From: Trinickia caryophylli
GTDB taxonomy: Bacteria > Pseudomonadota > Gammaproteobacteria > Burkholderiales > Burkholderiaceae
Direction of reading: 5' to 3'
Assembly: GCF_034424545.1 (NCBI RefSeq)
Contig: NZ_CP139970.1
Coordinates: 2,728,001 to 2,792,000, forward strand
DNA: 64,000 nt
Positions 25,828 to 34,384 of this stretch are shown piece by piece. The notes below the pieces were generated by a model. That model searched no databases, had not been told where the DNA came from, and saw only the letters and a program-made list of their open reading frames with translations. Position 1 is the stretch's first letter; the number at the start of each line of letters is the position of its first letter. Made by a program: the position numbers and the translations under genes.

Positions 25828-26300
25828 TACGCGGCCACCGGGGCAGCCGTTGCCTTGGCCTCCTCCGGCTCGACCCAAAGGTGAAAACCGACGGCAAGGC
25901 GATTCCAGCCGTTGATGACGTTGATCATCAGCGTGAGCTTCACCTGCTCCTCCTCGGTAAAGTGTTGTCCGAGCGCGGCGCGCGGGCCATCGAGCGGCGC
26001 GCCTTCGCACAGCCGCGTGAGCGCGTCGGTCCAACCCAGGGCCGCGCGTTCGCGGTCGGTAAAGCAAGGCGCCTCGCGCCACGCCGAGAGCAGGTAGATC
26101 CGCTGCTCGGTCTCGCCGTTCTGGCGAGCTTCGGCCGTGTGCATGTTAATGCAGTTCGCGCACCCGTTGATCTGCGAGGCGCGGATTTTCACGAGCGCAA
26201 CGAGGCTTGCCTCGAGGCTCGCGGCCGCGGCGAGCGACGTGCTCATCCAGGACTTCATCAGCGAGGGGGCGGTGGCGAACAGGTCGAGTCTGGCAGTCAT
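25827..26300 (-). CDS. Carboxymuconolactone-decarboxylase/AhpD-family protein, ECF41 partner
   Basis: A 157-residue helical protein with the AhpD-type CxxC in CANCINMHTAEAR (about 48-60), which is the redox or catalytic centre of this family. In ECF41 systems a gene of the COE group (carboxymuconolactone decarboxylase, oxidoreductase or epimerase) is usually the direct target of the sigma factor. That agrees with the promoter seen at 26335-26361. AAGGAG precedes the start. The physiological substrate is unknown; an alkylhydroperoxidase-like redox role is plausible. Confidence 0.9.
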   Translation of the reverse strand: MTARLDLFATAPSLMKSWMSTSLAAAASLEASLVALVKIRASQINGCANCINMHTAEARQNGETEQRIYLLSAWREAPCFTDRERAALGWTDALTRLCEGAPLDGPRAALGQHFTEEEQVKLTLMINVINGWNRLAVGFHLWVEPEEAKATAAPVAA

Positions 26301-26334
26301 GGTTCATCTCCTTTCGAATGGATTGCACTGACAA

Positions 26335-26361
26335 GACGAGTTGCCGACGCCGAGCGTGACA
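26335..26361 (-). promoter_or_regulatory. Predicted ECF41-dependent promoter
   Basis: On the minus strand TGTCACG (26361-26355) and CGTC (26338-26335) are separated by 16 bases. This fits the ECF41 promoter pattern TGTCACA-N16-CGTC known for these sigma factors. It lies 35 bases upstream of the partner gene start at 26300, so the sigma factor would drive its own operon. The remainder of the gap 26301-26574 shows nothing else recognisable. Confidence 0.7.
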
Positions 26362-26574
26362 TCCGAAACGACAATTTCGATCGGTGCACCGAAAGTGCCC
26401 CGGGAGGCGCGGGTTCCGGCAGCGATCGGCTGCCGTATAGACCTCGAAAGTCCGTGTAGCCGTCATCCGGACGCAGGCCGACTTATGCGGGGAAGAAACG
26501 AGACCGACGCGATACCTGCAACCCGGCCCTGGCGCACGGCATGCCGCGCCTGGGGCCGACGATGGCGAGGCTCG

Positions 26575-27915
26575 CTAGCGCGCGGCAGCAGGTGCCCTTT
26601 CCTCGAGCGCGATCGCCGCACAGGCGCCGAGCATGCAGCAGAGGATCGCGTTCCACGCCATCGACATGGGCGTCGCGGTCCATTTCATCAGCGCGGTGAC
26701 GATGAACCCTGCCGTGCTCCCGAACAACGCGCTGCCGAGCGCATAGGCGGCTCCGTAGCCGCAGGCTCGCAACTCGCGTGGCAGCGCCTCGAGTACGAGA
26801 ACCGTCGCGGCACAACTGCCGAGCGCGCTCAATGCGGTGATGAGGCCGATGCTCGCGAACAACCAGGCGGTTGGGTCCGCGCCCGGCATCCAACGAAAGA
26901 GCGCATAAACGCCGAGGGCGGCACCGGCGATCGACGCGAGGAGCAGGGGCTTGCGCCGGGGTAATGCATCGACGGCGAGGCCTGAAAGCGGTCCGAGCAC
27001 GATCAGCAGCGATCCCGAAAGTGCCGATGCGGCGAGGCTCGTCATCGAGCCGAGCCCTCGAGCCGGCGCGGCAATGTAGGCCGGCATGATATGGACTAAC
27101 GTGTAAAGCGGCACGGCCGGGAAGCCCATGAGCAGCGCGCCTTTGAATACGGTGCCGCGATGCGCGCGCCACATCGGCGCAAGCGGGTTCGCGACCTGTC
27201 CGGGGCTGCCCGGCGTTGGCTGGCGGCGCCCCAGATAGCAGGCCGCGCCGATGAGCGGCAGGCCCGCGGCAAAGGCGGCGCGCCATCCCCATGCGAACAA
27301 TTGCGCGGGCGTGAGCAGATGGGTCATCAGCAGGCTGAGCGAAGCGCCGAGCAACGGCGCCAGCCCGTTGCCGGCCAGTCGGCAGCCGAGCAGCAGCGCG
27401 CGCCGGCGCTGCGGCGCGGCTTCCATCAAGAGCGCGGCGACGGGGCCGCCGACGCCCCCCAGACCGATGCCTTGGAGCAGGCGTGCAACGACGGCGATCG
27501 CCGGCGCGGCGAGCCCCACCTGCGCATGGGACGGACTGAGCACGAGCATGGCGGTGCCCGCGGTTGCGAGCCCGCCACCGAGCAGCACGGCGCGTTGTCT
27601 GCCGCGACGCTCGGCGTAGGCCCCGACGAAGATGCCGCCGAGCGGCTGGGCGAGCAGACCGGCGCCGAGCGTTGCGGCCACGAGCAGCGGTGCGCTCATT
27701 GGGGCGGTAAACGGAAAGAGCCGATCGCCCAGCATGGCGGCGAAGAAGCCGAAGACGATGAAATCGAAGAGCGCAAGACCGTTGACCAGCGAAGCCGCCA
27801 GCACGTCCTTCATGAGCGCCGCGTCGAGCCGCCCTTCAGTGGGCGCAGCCGGGGGAGCCTCGAATCGTGTAGCGGAGAGAGGCTGGCCGGCGGCGGTGGA
27901 GCGATCGTCGTTCAT
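26575..27915 (-). CDS. MFS transporter, metabolite:H+ symporter type
   Basis: A 446-residue membrane protein with about twelve helices. Between helices 2 and 3 is the MFS motif GAYAERRGRQRAV, and LLQGIGLGGVGGPVAALLMEAAP fits the MHS (proline/shikimate/alpha-ketoglutarate) branch. The substrate cannot be told. The N-terminal 35 residues are polar. The start at 27915 is chosen because the preceding in-frame sequence has no membrane-protein or homologue character. It is divergent from the GT9-like gene, with a LacI-type palindrome between them at 28027-28040. Confidence 0.87.
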   Translation of the reverse strand: MNDDRSTAAGQPLSATRFEAPPAAPTEGRLDAALMKDVLAASLVNGLALFDFIVFGFFAAMLGDRLFPFTAPMSAPLLVAATLGAGLLAQPLGGIFVGAYAERRGRQRAVLLGGGLATAGTAMLVLSPSHAQVGLAAPAIAVVARLLQGIGLGGVGGPVAALLMEAAPQRRRALLLGCRLAGNGLAPLLGASLSLLMTHLLTPAQLFAWGWRAAFAAGLPLIGAACYLGRRQPTPGSPGQVANPLAPMWRAHRGTVFKGALLMGFPAVPLYTLVHIMPAYIAAPARGLGSMTSLAASALSGSLLIVLGPLSGLAVDALPRRKPLLLASIAGAALGVYALFRWMPGADPTAWLFASIGLITALSALGSCAATVLVLEALPRELRACGYGAAYALGSALFGSTAGFIVTALMKWTATPMSMAWNAILCCMLGACAAIALEERAPAAAR

Positions 27916-28008
27916 GGCAATCCAGGGCGCTGACGGGGTTCGATGGTGCGTGAGCGGGCACGATGAATCGGGGGGCGCAAGGAGCAGGGCGCGCGTGATA
28001 CCCCGGAA

Positions 28009-28040
28009 CGAATGGCGAAACGAATGGCGAAACGTTTCGC
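28009..28040. promoter_or_regulatory. LacI-type palindrome preceded by a 12-bp direct repeat
   Basis: GCGAAACGTTTCGC (28027-28040) is a perfect 14-base palindrome with the central CG typical of LacI/PurR-family operators. Just before it CGAATGGCGAAA occurs twice in tandem (28009-28020, 28021-28032). The site lies in the divergent gap 27916-28251 between the MFS and GT9-like genes. No LacI-family gene is in the window. Confidence 0.55.
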
Positions 28041-28200
28041 GTCGGCCTGTTCCGCGGCTTTCCCTGCTCCAGCGGCGAGTGCGCGTGAGACACACGTGCC
28101 GGCCCGGAGTTCGGTATCCTTCGGCTGGCGCCCCCCTGCGACGACTCGCCGCGGGCTGGAGGCGACAGCGGACTACCGCAGACCCCGGCGGACTACAGCG

Positions 28201-28240
28201 AACGATAGCGAACGATAGCGAACCGTAGCGAACGATAGCG
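28201..28240. repeat. 10-bp tandem repeat, four copies
   Basis: AACGATAGCG occurs at 28201-28210, 28211-28220 and 28231-28240, with AACCGTAGCG at 28221-28230; partial copies flank both ends. It ends 11 bases before the start codon of the GT9-like gene, in the 5' untranslated region. Units are near one helical turn. Confidence 0.9.
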
Positions 28241-28251
28241 AACCACTTGAA

Positions 28252-29349
28252 ATGACGCTCCTGCAACCCGATGAAGCATTGACCGTAGAGGGCTCGCTGC
28301 TTTCCGAGGGCGGGCTCATCGTCGCTTCGTACGACCTCGAGCAGTCGGACGGAGGAGGGGCGGCGGCTGTCGGCTATCGTGGCATCGGTGCTGGCGACGG
28401 CGTGCATCGGGGCGTTTTCCCCGCGTTGTCGATCGACTATGCAACGGCGTCCGAGGTGCACGTGATCAATGGCATGGGCGTGACGCTGGGCGATTCGATC
28501 ATCGGCTTGAGCGCCCTGGCGGCGGTTCGCCGCCGGTATCCGGATCTGCGCATGACGCTGTACCGCCCGGCATGCGCCCCGCGCTACGTCGAAGCGCTCT
28601 ATGCGCTCGCCGAGGGCCGCATCGCTCACAGGCGTACGTTGCCATGGCCGCTCGCGCGGCTGCGCGCAGGCGATCTTCATATCGACGTCGGCAATCATTT
28701 GTTCTGGCCGGCGTTCATGTCGATGCCGATGATCGACTTTTTCCTGGCCGCCCTGGGCGTCGATCCCGCCGGGATCGAGCCGGCCGAGAAGGCCAACCGT
28801 TGGCTCGCGGATCTGGCCTTGCCCGCATTGCCGGGCGGCTGGCAGGCACGACCTTATGTACTTTTTTGCCCGACGGCCAGCACGCCGGTGCGCAGCATGC
28901 CGCCCGAGCAGCAGAGCGCGTGGGTCGAGCGGCTTGCCGAGCGTTTCTCGCTGCCGGTCCTCGGTTTCGGTCCGCTTGTTCGCGCGCACCCCGCGTACGT
29001 CGACGTGCAGGCGCTGTCCCCCGATACCGCGCACTTTCTCGCATGGGTGAAGCATGCGTCCTATCTGCTCACGGTCGACACAGCCGCCGTGCACGTCGCG
29101 GCCGGATTCGACGTCCCCACCACGGCGTTCTTCACGACCGTCGCGCCCGAACTTCGAGTGCGCGACTATCCGCACTGCGTGAGCGTGCCGCTGCCGTTGC
29201 CGGCGCTGCGCAACGTGCAATCGAGCAGCCGCGCGGCCGACCTCGCGCTCGTGCAGGCGGCCTATCGCGCGCTGACTGTGACCGATGCGATGTTCGGCGA
29301 CGAGCGAGGTGCCGTGCAACGCGACCCGATCGTTTCCTATCCGGCCTGA
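28252..29349 (+). CDS. Glycosyltransferase family 9 / heptosyltransferase-like protein
   Basis: A 365-residue protein with a GT-B-like layout. The N-terminal half begins a Rossmann unit at about residue 70 (VHVINGMGVTLGDSIIGLSALAAVRRRYP), as in ADP-heptose:LPS heptosyltransferases. The C-terminal half has YLLTVDTAAVHVAAGFDVPTTAFFTT, matching the nucleotide-sugar binding segment of that family. The first 65 residues are variable and may come from a poorly chosen start, and no ribosome-binding site is seen before 28252. It is not next to LPS genes, so the acceptor is unknown. It overlaps the convergent membrane gene by 13 bases. Confidence 0.72.
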   Translation: MTLLQPDEALTVEGSLLSEGGLIVASYDLEQSDGGGAAAVGYRGIGAGDGVHRGVFPALSIDYATASEVHVINGMGVTLGDSIIGLSALAAVRRRYPDLRMTLYRPACAPRYVEALYALAEGRIAHRRTLPWPLARLRAGDLHIDVGNHLFWPAFMSMPMIDFFLAALGVDPAGIEPAEKANRWLADLALPALPGGWQARPYVLFCPTASTPVRSMPPEQQSAWVERLAERFSLPVLGFGPLVRAHPAYVDVQALSPDTAHFLAWVKHASYLLTVDTAAVHVAAGFDVPTTAFFTTVAPELRVRDYPHCVSVPLPLPALRNVQSSSRAADLALVQAAYRALTVTDAMFGDERGAVQRDPIVSYPA

Positions 29350-29906
29350 GGCGGTACGGTTGGCAGCGCCAGCGCCAGCTTGCGCTTGACGACGAGCGCA
29401 AGCGGCACGGTGAAAAAGAAGTGGGACATGAATCCGCCGATGATGACGGCCGGGTCGTAATAGTTCGGGTGATTGTCTCCGGCGATCATGATCGCCCCAT
29501 GCATGACGATCCACGCGACGACGGCATAAAAGAGCGCGACGAACGTCGCTTCGTAGCCGCGGCGCTGAAAGTAAGGCCAGAGCGCCGCGAAGAGCACGCC
29601 CCAGGCGATGGCGAAAAAGAAGTGGATGCCGGTGCCCGCCACATACGCGAAGACCCCGAGCGATTCCTGCGCGTGCTTGCCGAAAACGAGGCCGGTCGCA
29701 TTGCGGGGGATGCCGGCGAGCGGCAGCAGATGCTGCGCGCCGACCCACACGAGCGCTTCGTAAATCCAGATGACGATGCCGCCTATGAGGCCCGCCTGCG
29801 CGCCGATGCGCACGATCGTTCCCGCGCCGGGGGCGGCGGCCGGCATCGATGCGCGCGTGCCGCCGCTGGGCTTGCCGTTCGTGCTGAAATTGCTGTCCAC
29901 GTTCAT
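29337..29906 (-). CDS. Inner-membrane protein of unknown function
   Basis: A 189-residue protein with a polar N-terminus (about 35 residues) and four predicted helices (about 38-60, 83-108, 117-138, 150-170). A conserved-looking motif, GTGIHFFFAIAWGVLFAALWPYF, is in the second. I do not recognise a named family with confidence. The ATG at 29906 has GGAG four bases upstream; upstream in-frame residues are not credible. The gene overlaps the convergent GT9-like gene by 13 bases at its 3' end. Confidence 0.75.
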   Translation of the reverse strand: MNVDSNFSTNGKPSGGTRASMPAAAPGAGTIVRIGAQAGLIGGIVIWIYEALVWVGAQHLLPLAGIPRNATGLVFGKHAQESLGVFAYVAGTGIHFFFAIAWGVLFAALWPYFQRRGYEATFVALFYAVVAWIVMHGAIMIAGDNHPNYYDPAVIIGGFMSHFFFTVPLALVVKRKLALALPTVPPQAG

Positions 29907-30176
29907 TCTCCGCAATCCTTCGATCAAAGGAACCGTTAGCCGATGGGGGCTCGCACGACGACGACGGCAGGCCACCCGGGATACGAAGGTAGGCCCGGCG
30001 ATCCGGCATGAGAAGGAGCGGGTAAACCAGCGCTACGGCCGGAAGAATGTGCGCGGGGGGCGGGTTCGAGGCCTGGCGGCGCGCCGGATTGGAACGAAGA
30101 GCCGCGCGTCGCAAGCATCTACGGGATCCAAAGACGGGTGAGCATGCGTGGCCGGGAGTGTCGATGATACGCCAGT

Positions 30177-30197
30177 GCGATAAATAAATTAGATCGC
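30177..30197. promoter_or_regulatory. GCGAT-N11-ATCGC inverted repeat upstream of ssuA
   Basis: Perfect five-base arms (30177-30181 and 30193-30197) flank eleven AT-rich bases, a spacing typical of LysR-family sites. It lies about 220 bases before ssuA in the 512-base gap 29907-30418. CysB or SsuR-like control of sulfonate genes is known in proteobacteria; whether this site is one is open. No gene is seen in the gap. Confidence 0.4.
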
Positions 30198-30418
30198 TCG
30201 ACAACGAACCGGAAAGGGCGCACCCGGTGCCAGCCGATGACGCTTGCAGCGCGTTATCACGATCGGTCAAGAGCAAAGCTGAAAACAATCGTTCCATCCG
30301 CGGCGCGCGCTTTTTAGACTGATCCCTCCTGTCGCCGCTTCAGGCGGCCCGTTCCGTTCAACCCAGTACGACCTATGTCGAAAGAGTGCGACGCGCATCC
30401 CGCGTCGCCGGAGAAGCC

Positions 30419-31420
30419 ATGCCGTTCGATTTCGATTTCCCCCGGCAAGAGCCGGCGCGCCGCCGTTGGTTAAAGACCGCCGTGCTCGGCTCGGCCACGC
30501 TCGCGGCCGCAGCCGGCGGCCTGCCGTTCGGCGGCATTGCGCGCGCCGCCGCAGCCGGCGGCAGCGCCCTGCGCATCGGCTATCAGAAGTATGGTTCGCT
30601 CGTGCTAGTGAAGGCGCGCGGCACACTCGAGAAACGCCTCGCGGGCGCGGGCGTGACGGTTTCGTGGCTCGAGTTTCCGGCGGGCCCGCAGTTGCTCGAA
30701 GGGCTGAACGCGGGCGCAGTCGATTTCGGTACGGTCGGCGAAACGCCGCCGATCTTCGCGCAGGCCGCCGGCGTCGACTTCGTCTATGTCGCCAACGAAC
30801 CGCCAGCGCCCACGTCCGAGGCGATCGTGGTCGCTCGGGACTCGCCGATCAGGACCGTTGCCGGTCTGCGCGGCAAGCGCGTCGCGCTCAACAAGGGATC
30901 GAACGTGCACTACCTGCTCGTGCGGGCGCTGCACCGGGCAGGCCTTGCGTACACCGACATCCGTCCCGTCTATCTTGCCCCCGCCGATGCGAGAGCGGCC
31001 TTCACGCAGGGCAGCGTGGACGCATGGGTCATCTGGGATCCGTATTTCGCGGCCATCGAGCGGCAAACCGGGGCGAGGATTCTCGCGGACGGAACGGGGG
31101 TGGTCGACAACACGCAGTTCTATCTCGCGTCGCGCCGCTTTGCCGAGACGCAGCCGAAGCTCGTACACGCCGTGATCGACGCGCTGTCCGAGGCGGATGC
31201 CTGGGCGCGTGCGTATCCCGCCGAGGTGGCGCGCGAACTCGCGCCGCTCGTCGGGCTCGACGCGGCCACCGTGGAGGTGGCCGCGCGCCGCGCCTCCTAC
31301 GGCGCGCAGCCCGTCGGCGCGACGGTGCTCGCTTCGCAGCAGGCGATCGCCGACACGTTTGCCGAACTGAAGCTGATCCCGAAGCAGATCGCGGTGAAAG
31401 ACGCGCAATGGCTCGCTTGA
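30419..31420 (+). CDS. ssuA: Aliphatic sulfonate ABC transporter, substrate-binding protein
   Basis: A 333-residue exported protein of the SsuA/NrtA family. The signal region has twin arginines followed by a hydrophobic stretch (RRRWLKTAVLGSATLAAAAGG), suggesting Tat or a Sec signal with Arg pair. The mature part has LRIGYQKYGSLVLVKARG, PQLLEGLNAGAVDFGTVGETPPIFAQ and SNVHYLLVRALHRAGL segments characteristic of alkanesulfonate-binding proteins. GGAGAA precedes the chosen ATG at 30419. It delivers sulfonates to SsuBC for sulfur supply. First gene of ssuADCB. Confidence 0.92.
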   Translation: MPFDFDFPRQEPARRRWLKTAVLGSATLAAAAGGLPFGGIARAAAAGGSALRIGYQKYGSLVLVKARGTLEKRLAGAGVTVSWLEFPAGPQLLEGLNAGAVDFGTVGETPPIFAQAAGVDFVYVANEPPAPTSEAIVVARDSPIRTVAGLRGKRVALNKGSNVHYLLVRALHRAGLAYTDIRPVYLAPADARAAFTQGSVDAWVIWDPYFAAIERQTGARILADGTGVVDNTQFYLASRRFAETQPKLVHAVIDALSEADAWARAYPAEVARELAPLVGLDAATVEVAARRASYGAQPVGATVLASQQAIADTFAELKLIPKQIAVKDAQWLA

Positions 31421-31468
31421 ACGGCAAGACGAGCAGGGAATGGAAGAAAAGAGAAAAGGAGCGGCACC

Positions 31469-32626
31469 ATGAAAGTGTTCTGGTTCATCCCGACACACGG
31501 CGACACCCGCTATCTCGGCACGTCCGAGGGCGCGCGCGCCGCGACATACGATTACTTCCGGCAGATCGCCGTGGCGGCCGACACGCTCGGCTACGAAGGC
31601 GTGCTGCTGCCGACCGGGCGCTCGTGCGAGGACGCCTGGGTCGTGGCCTCGAGCCTCATCGCGGCGACCCGCCAGCTCAAGTTCCTCGTAGCGGTGCGCC
31701 CGGGGCTCAGTTCGCCCGCACTCAGCGCACGAATGGCGGCGACGTTCGACCGGCTTTCGGGCGGGCGGCTGTTGATCAACATCGTGACGGGGGGCGATCC
31801 GTCGGAGCTGGAAGGTGACGGCATATTCGCCGATCACGATACGCGCTATCGCATCGCCGACGAATTCCTCGCCATCTGGCGGCGCCACTTCACGACGCTC
31901 GACGCTGGCGGCACGGTCGACTACGAGGGCGCGCACCTGCGCTCGAAAGGCGGCAAGTTGCTGTTCGGCCCGGTTCAGCGCCCGCATCCGCCGCTGTGGT
32001 TCGGCGGATCGTCGCCCGCGGCCCACGCAGTCGCGGCGGAGCACGTCGATACCTATCTGAGCTGGGGCGAGCCGCCCGCCGCCGTCGCGGCGAAGATCGA
32101 CGACGTGCGTGCGAAGGCACGCGGCAAGGGCCGCGAGCTGAAATTCGGCATCCGCTTGCATGTGATCGTGCGCGAGACGGCCGACGAAGCATGGGCCGAC
32201 GCCGAGCGGCTCGTGAGCCGCCTCGATGACGAGACGATCGCACGGGCGCAGGCGGCGTTCGGGAGAATGGACTCCGAAGGACAGCGGCGGATGGCGGCGC
32301 TGCATGGCGGCCAGCGCCGCTCGCGCGAGGCGCTCGAAATCTATCCGAATCTCTGGGCCGGCGTCGGGCTCGTGCGCGGCGGCGCGGGCACGGCGCTCGT
32401 CGGCGATCCGCGTCAAGTGGCCGCGCGCATGACCGAGTATGCGGATCTCGGCATCGACACCTTCATCCTTTCCGGCTATCCGCATCTGGAAGAGGCCTAC
32501 CGCTTCGCGGAACTCGTTTTTCCGCTGCTGCCCGGGCGGGTGCGCGAGCGCGTCGATGCCTCGCTTTCGGGGCCGTTCGGCGAAATCGTCGGCAACCACT
32601 ATCTGCCGAACGTTTCGCAAAGCTGA
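31469..32626 (+). CDS. ssuD: FMNH2-dependent alkanesulfonate monooxygenase
   Basis: A 385-residue luciferase-like TIM-barrel enzyme that releases sulfite from alkanesulfonates using reduced flavin. The start [15 protein letters not shown] is diagnostic, and [15 protein letters not shown] and [28 protein letters not shown] segments (about 175-200) follow as in SsuD. AAGGAG precedes the ATG. It lies 48 bases after ssuA and 34 before ssuC. The enzyme needs a flavin reductase (SsuE), and no such gene is in the cluster. Confidence 0.95.
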   Translation: MKVFWFIPTHGDTRYLGTSEGARAATYDYFRQIAVAADTLGYEGVLLPTGRSCEDAWVVASSLIAATRQLKFLVAVRPGLSSPALSARMAATFDRLSGGRLLINIVTGGDPSELEGDGIFADHDTRYRIADEFLAIWRRHFTTLDAGGTVDYEGAHLRSKGGKLLFGPVQRPHPPLWFGGSSPAAHAVAAEHVDTYLSWGEPPAAVAAKIDDVRAKARGKGRELKFGIRLHVIVRETADEAWADAERLVSRLDDETIARAQAAFGRMDSEGQRRMAALHGGQRRSREALEIYPNLWAGVGLVRGGAGTALVGDPRQVAARMTEYADLGIDTFILSGYPHLEEAYRFAELVFPLLPGRVRERVDASLSGPFGEIVGNHYLPNVSQS

Positions 32627-32660
32627 TGCGCCGGCTGTACGCCAATCGAAAGGAAAGACG

Positions 32661-33530
32661 ATGACATTGAGAGGACTCCTGATGAAACGCGTCGTGCCAT
32701 GGATCGTGCCGGTCTCGATGCTGCTGGCGTGGGAGGCCAGTGCGCGAGCGGGCTGGCTCTCCGCGCGCATCCTGCCGGAGCCGCTGGCGGTGGCGCAGGC
32801 GGCGTGGGCATTAATGCGCGATGGACAGATGTGGGTCGACGTGAAGATGAGCACGGGGCGGGCGCTGGCCGGTTTCGCTGCGGGGGGCGGCATCGGTTTC
32901 GCGCTCGGTCTGGCGACAGGGCTCTTCAGGCCCGTAGAAGCGGCGCTCGATTCGACGGTGCAGATGATCCGCAATATTCCGGCGCTCGCGATGATTCCGC
33001 TCGTCATCCTCTGGTTCGGCATCGACGAGGAGGCGAAGCTCTTTCTCGTCGCCTTGGGCGTATTCTTTCCTGTCTACATCAATACCTTTCACGGAATCCG
33101 CTCGGTCGACGCGAATCTCGTCGAAATGGCGAAAAGCTATGGCCTTCGCGGCGTCGCGCTCTATCGGCACGTGATCCTGCCCGGCGCCTTGCCGTCGATC
33201 CTCGTCGGCGTGCGGTTCGCGCTCGGTTTCATGTGGGTGATGCTGATCGTCGCGGAAACGATTTCGGCGCAATCCGGCATCGGTTACATGACGATGAACG
33301 CGCGCGAGTTCATGCAGACGGACGTGGTTGTCGTCGGCATTCTGCTCTACGCGTTGCTCGGCAAGTTTGCGGACCTGTTCGCGCGCTGGCTCGAATGGTG
33401 GCTGCTGCCCTGGCATTGCGCCCATGCGCGCGAGGTGCGGCGCGCGGGCGGTGGCCGGCTCGCGCGCTTGCTGCGGCGCGCGGGCGGGCGCCCGCGCACC
33501 AGGCTCGGATTGACGGGAGCGAAGGCATGA
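32661..33530 (+). CDS. ssuC: Alkanesulfonate ABC transporter permease
   Basis: A 289-residue membrane protein with six predicted helices. The ATPase-contact loop is [33 protein letters not shown], in the middle of the protein, as in SsuC/TauC. The C-terminus (about 255-289) is an unusual Arg- and Gly-rich tail, longer and more basic than in typical members. AAGGAAAG precedes the ATG at 32661; upstream in-frame sequence belongs to another frame of ssuD. Ends in ATGA overlap with ssuB. Confidence 0.92.
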   Translation: MTLRGLLMKRVVPWIVPVSMLLAWEASARAGWLSARILPEPLAVAQAAWALMRDGQMWVDVKMSTGRALAGFAAGGGIGFALGLATGLFRPVEAALDSTVQMIRNIPALAMIPLVILWFGIDEEAKLFLVALGVFFPVYINTFHGIRSVDANLVEMAKSYGLRGVALYRHVILPGALPSILVGVRFALGFMWVMLIVAETISAQSGIGYMTMNAREFMQTDVVVVGILLYALLGKFADLFARWLEWWLLPWHCAHAREVRRAGGGRLARLLRRAGGRPRTRLGLTGAKA

Positions 33531-34276
33531 CCACGTTGAACGGCGAGGCAGGGGCGGTGCATCTGCATGCGGTGACCAAGCGCTATGGCGCGCGCGCCGT
33601 GCTCGATCGCTTCGAGCTCGGCATCGAGCGGGGCAGCTTCGTGGCCGTGATCGGGCGCAGCGGTTGCGGCAAGTCGACGTTGCTGAGACTCGTGGCTGGG
33701 CTCGAGCTGCCCGACGAAGGCGTGCTCGAGGTGGCCGGGCAGGCGGCGGCAGGCGGTGCGCCGCCGCGCACGCGCATCATGTATCAGGAGGCGCGGCTCT
33801 TGCCTTGGAAAAACGTACTGGGCAACGTGTTGCTGGGCCTGCCGCGCTCGGCGCGCGCCGATGCCCGGGCGGCATTGGCCGAGGTGGGGCTCGCGGAGCG
33901 CGCGCACGACTGGCCGGCGACGCTTTCGGGCGGGCAGCGGCAACGCGTGGCGCTGGCGCGCGCCCTCGTGCACCGGCCCGATTTGCTGCTGCTCGACGAA
34001 CCGCTCGGGGCCCTCGACGCGTTGACTCGCATCGAGATGCACGCGCTCGTCGAGCGCTTGTGGCGCGAGCACGGCTTCACGGCGATGCTCGTCACTCATG
34101 ACGTGCACGAAGCCGTCGCGCTCGCGCAGCGGGTCGTGCTCATCGAGAACGGCCACATCGCGCTCGATCGGCGGATCGATCTGCCGAGGCCGCGGGCGCG
34201 GGCTACGGCCGCGTTCGCCGAGATCGAGCAAGCCGTGCTCGGGAGGATCCTGCAGCCGGCGGCGCAAGCCGGCTGA
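33527..34276 (+). CDS. ssuB: Alkanesulfonate ABC transporter ATP-binding protein
   Basis: A 249-residue ATPase. Walker A is GRSGCGKST, with Q loop [11 protein letters not shown], signature LSGGQRQR, Walker [13 protein letters not shown] and switch His in [14 protein letters not shown], all close to SsuB. It starts within the ssuC stop (ATGA) and ends the ssu operon. It powers the SsuC channel. Confidence 0.92.
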   Translation: MTTLNGEAGAVHLHAVTKRYGARAVLDRFELGIERGSFVAVIGRSGCGKSTLLRLVAGLELPDEGVLEVAGQAAAGGAPPRTRIMYQEARLLPWKNVLGNVLLGLPRSARADARAALAEVGLAERAHDWPATLSGGQRQRVALARALVHRPDLLLLDEPLGALDALTRIEMHALVERLWREHGFTAMLVTHDVHEAVALAQRVVLIENGHIALDRRIDLPRPRARATAAFAEIEQAVLGRILQPAAQAG

Positions 34277-34350
34277 GCGGTTTTTCCCCGGACTCAACCC
34301 TAATTAATCGAGTACTGAATTAGGACATGATCAGCGATTAATGGCGCCGC

Positions 34351-34356
34351 TATAAT
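34351..34356 (+). promoter_or_regulatory. -10 box of the transglycosylase promoter
   Basis: A perfect TATAAT lies 28 bases before the start codon at 34385. The matching -35 region (about 34328-34333, TGATCA) is weak. The surrounding AT-rich stretch stands out from the coding background. Confidence 0.5.
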
Positions 34357-34384
34357 GCCGGTCCGTTGACTCCCTGCTGATCCG

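Noticed and set aside
28201..28240. Possible CRISPR-like repeats
   Set aside because: Units are 10 bases in direct tandem with no spacers, so this is a simple tandem repeat.
27916..30297. A long open frame on the minus strand (26575-30297, 1240 codons) extending the MFS gene
   Set aside because: Only the part from 27915 downward encodes a transporter; the upstream part is opposite the GT9-like gene and is an artefact of high GC.
30605..33022. An 805-codon minus-strand frame opposite ssuA-ssuD
   Set aside because: Composition typical of antisense GC-rich frames; ssuA and ssuD are certain on the plus strand.
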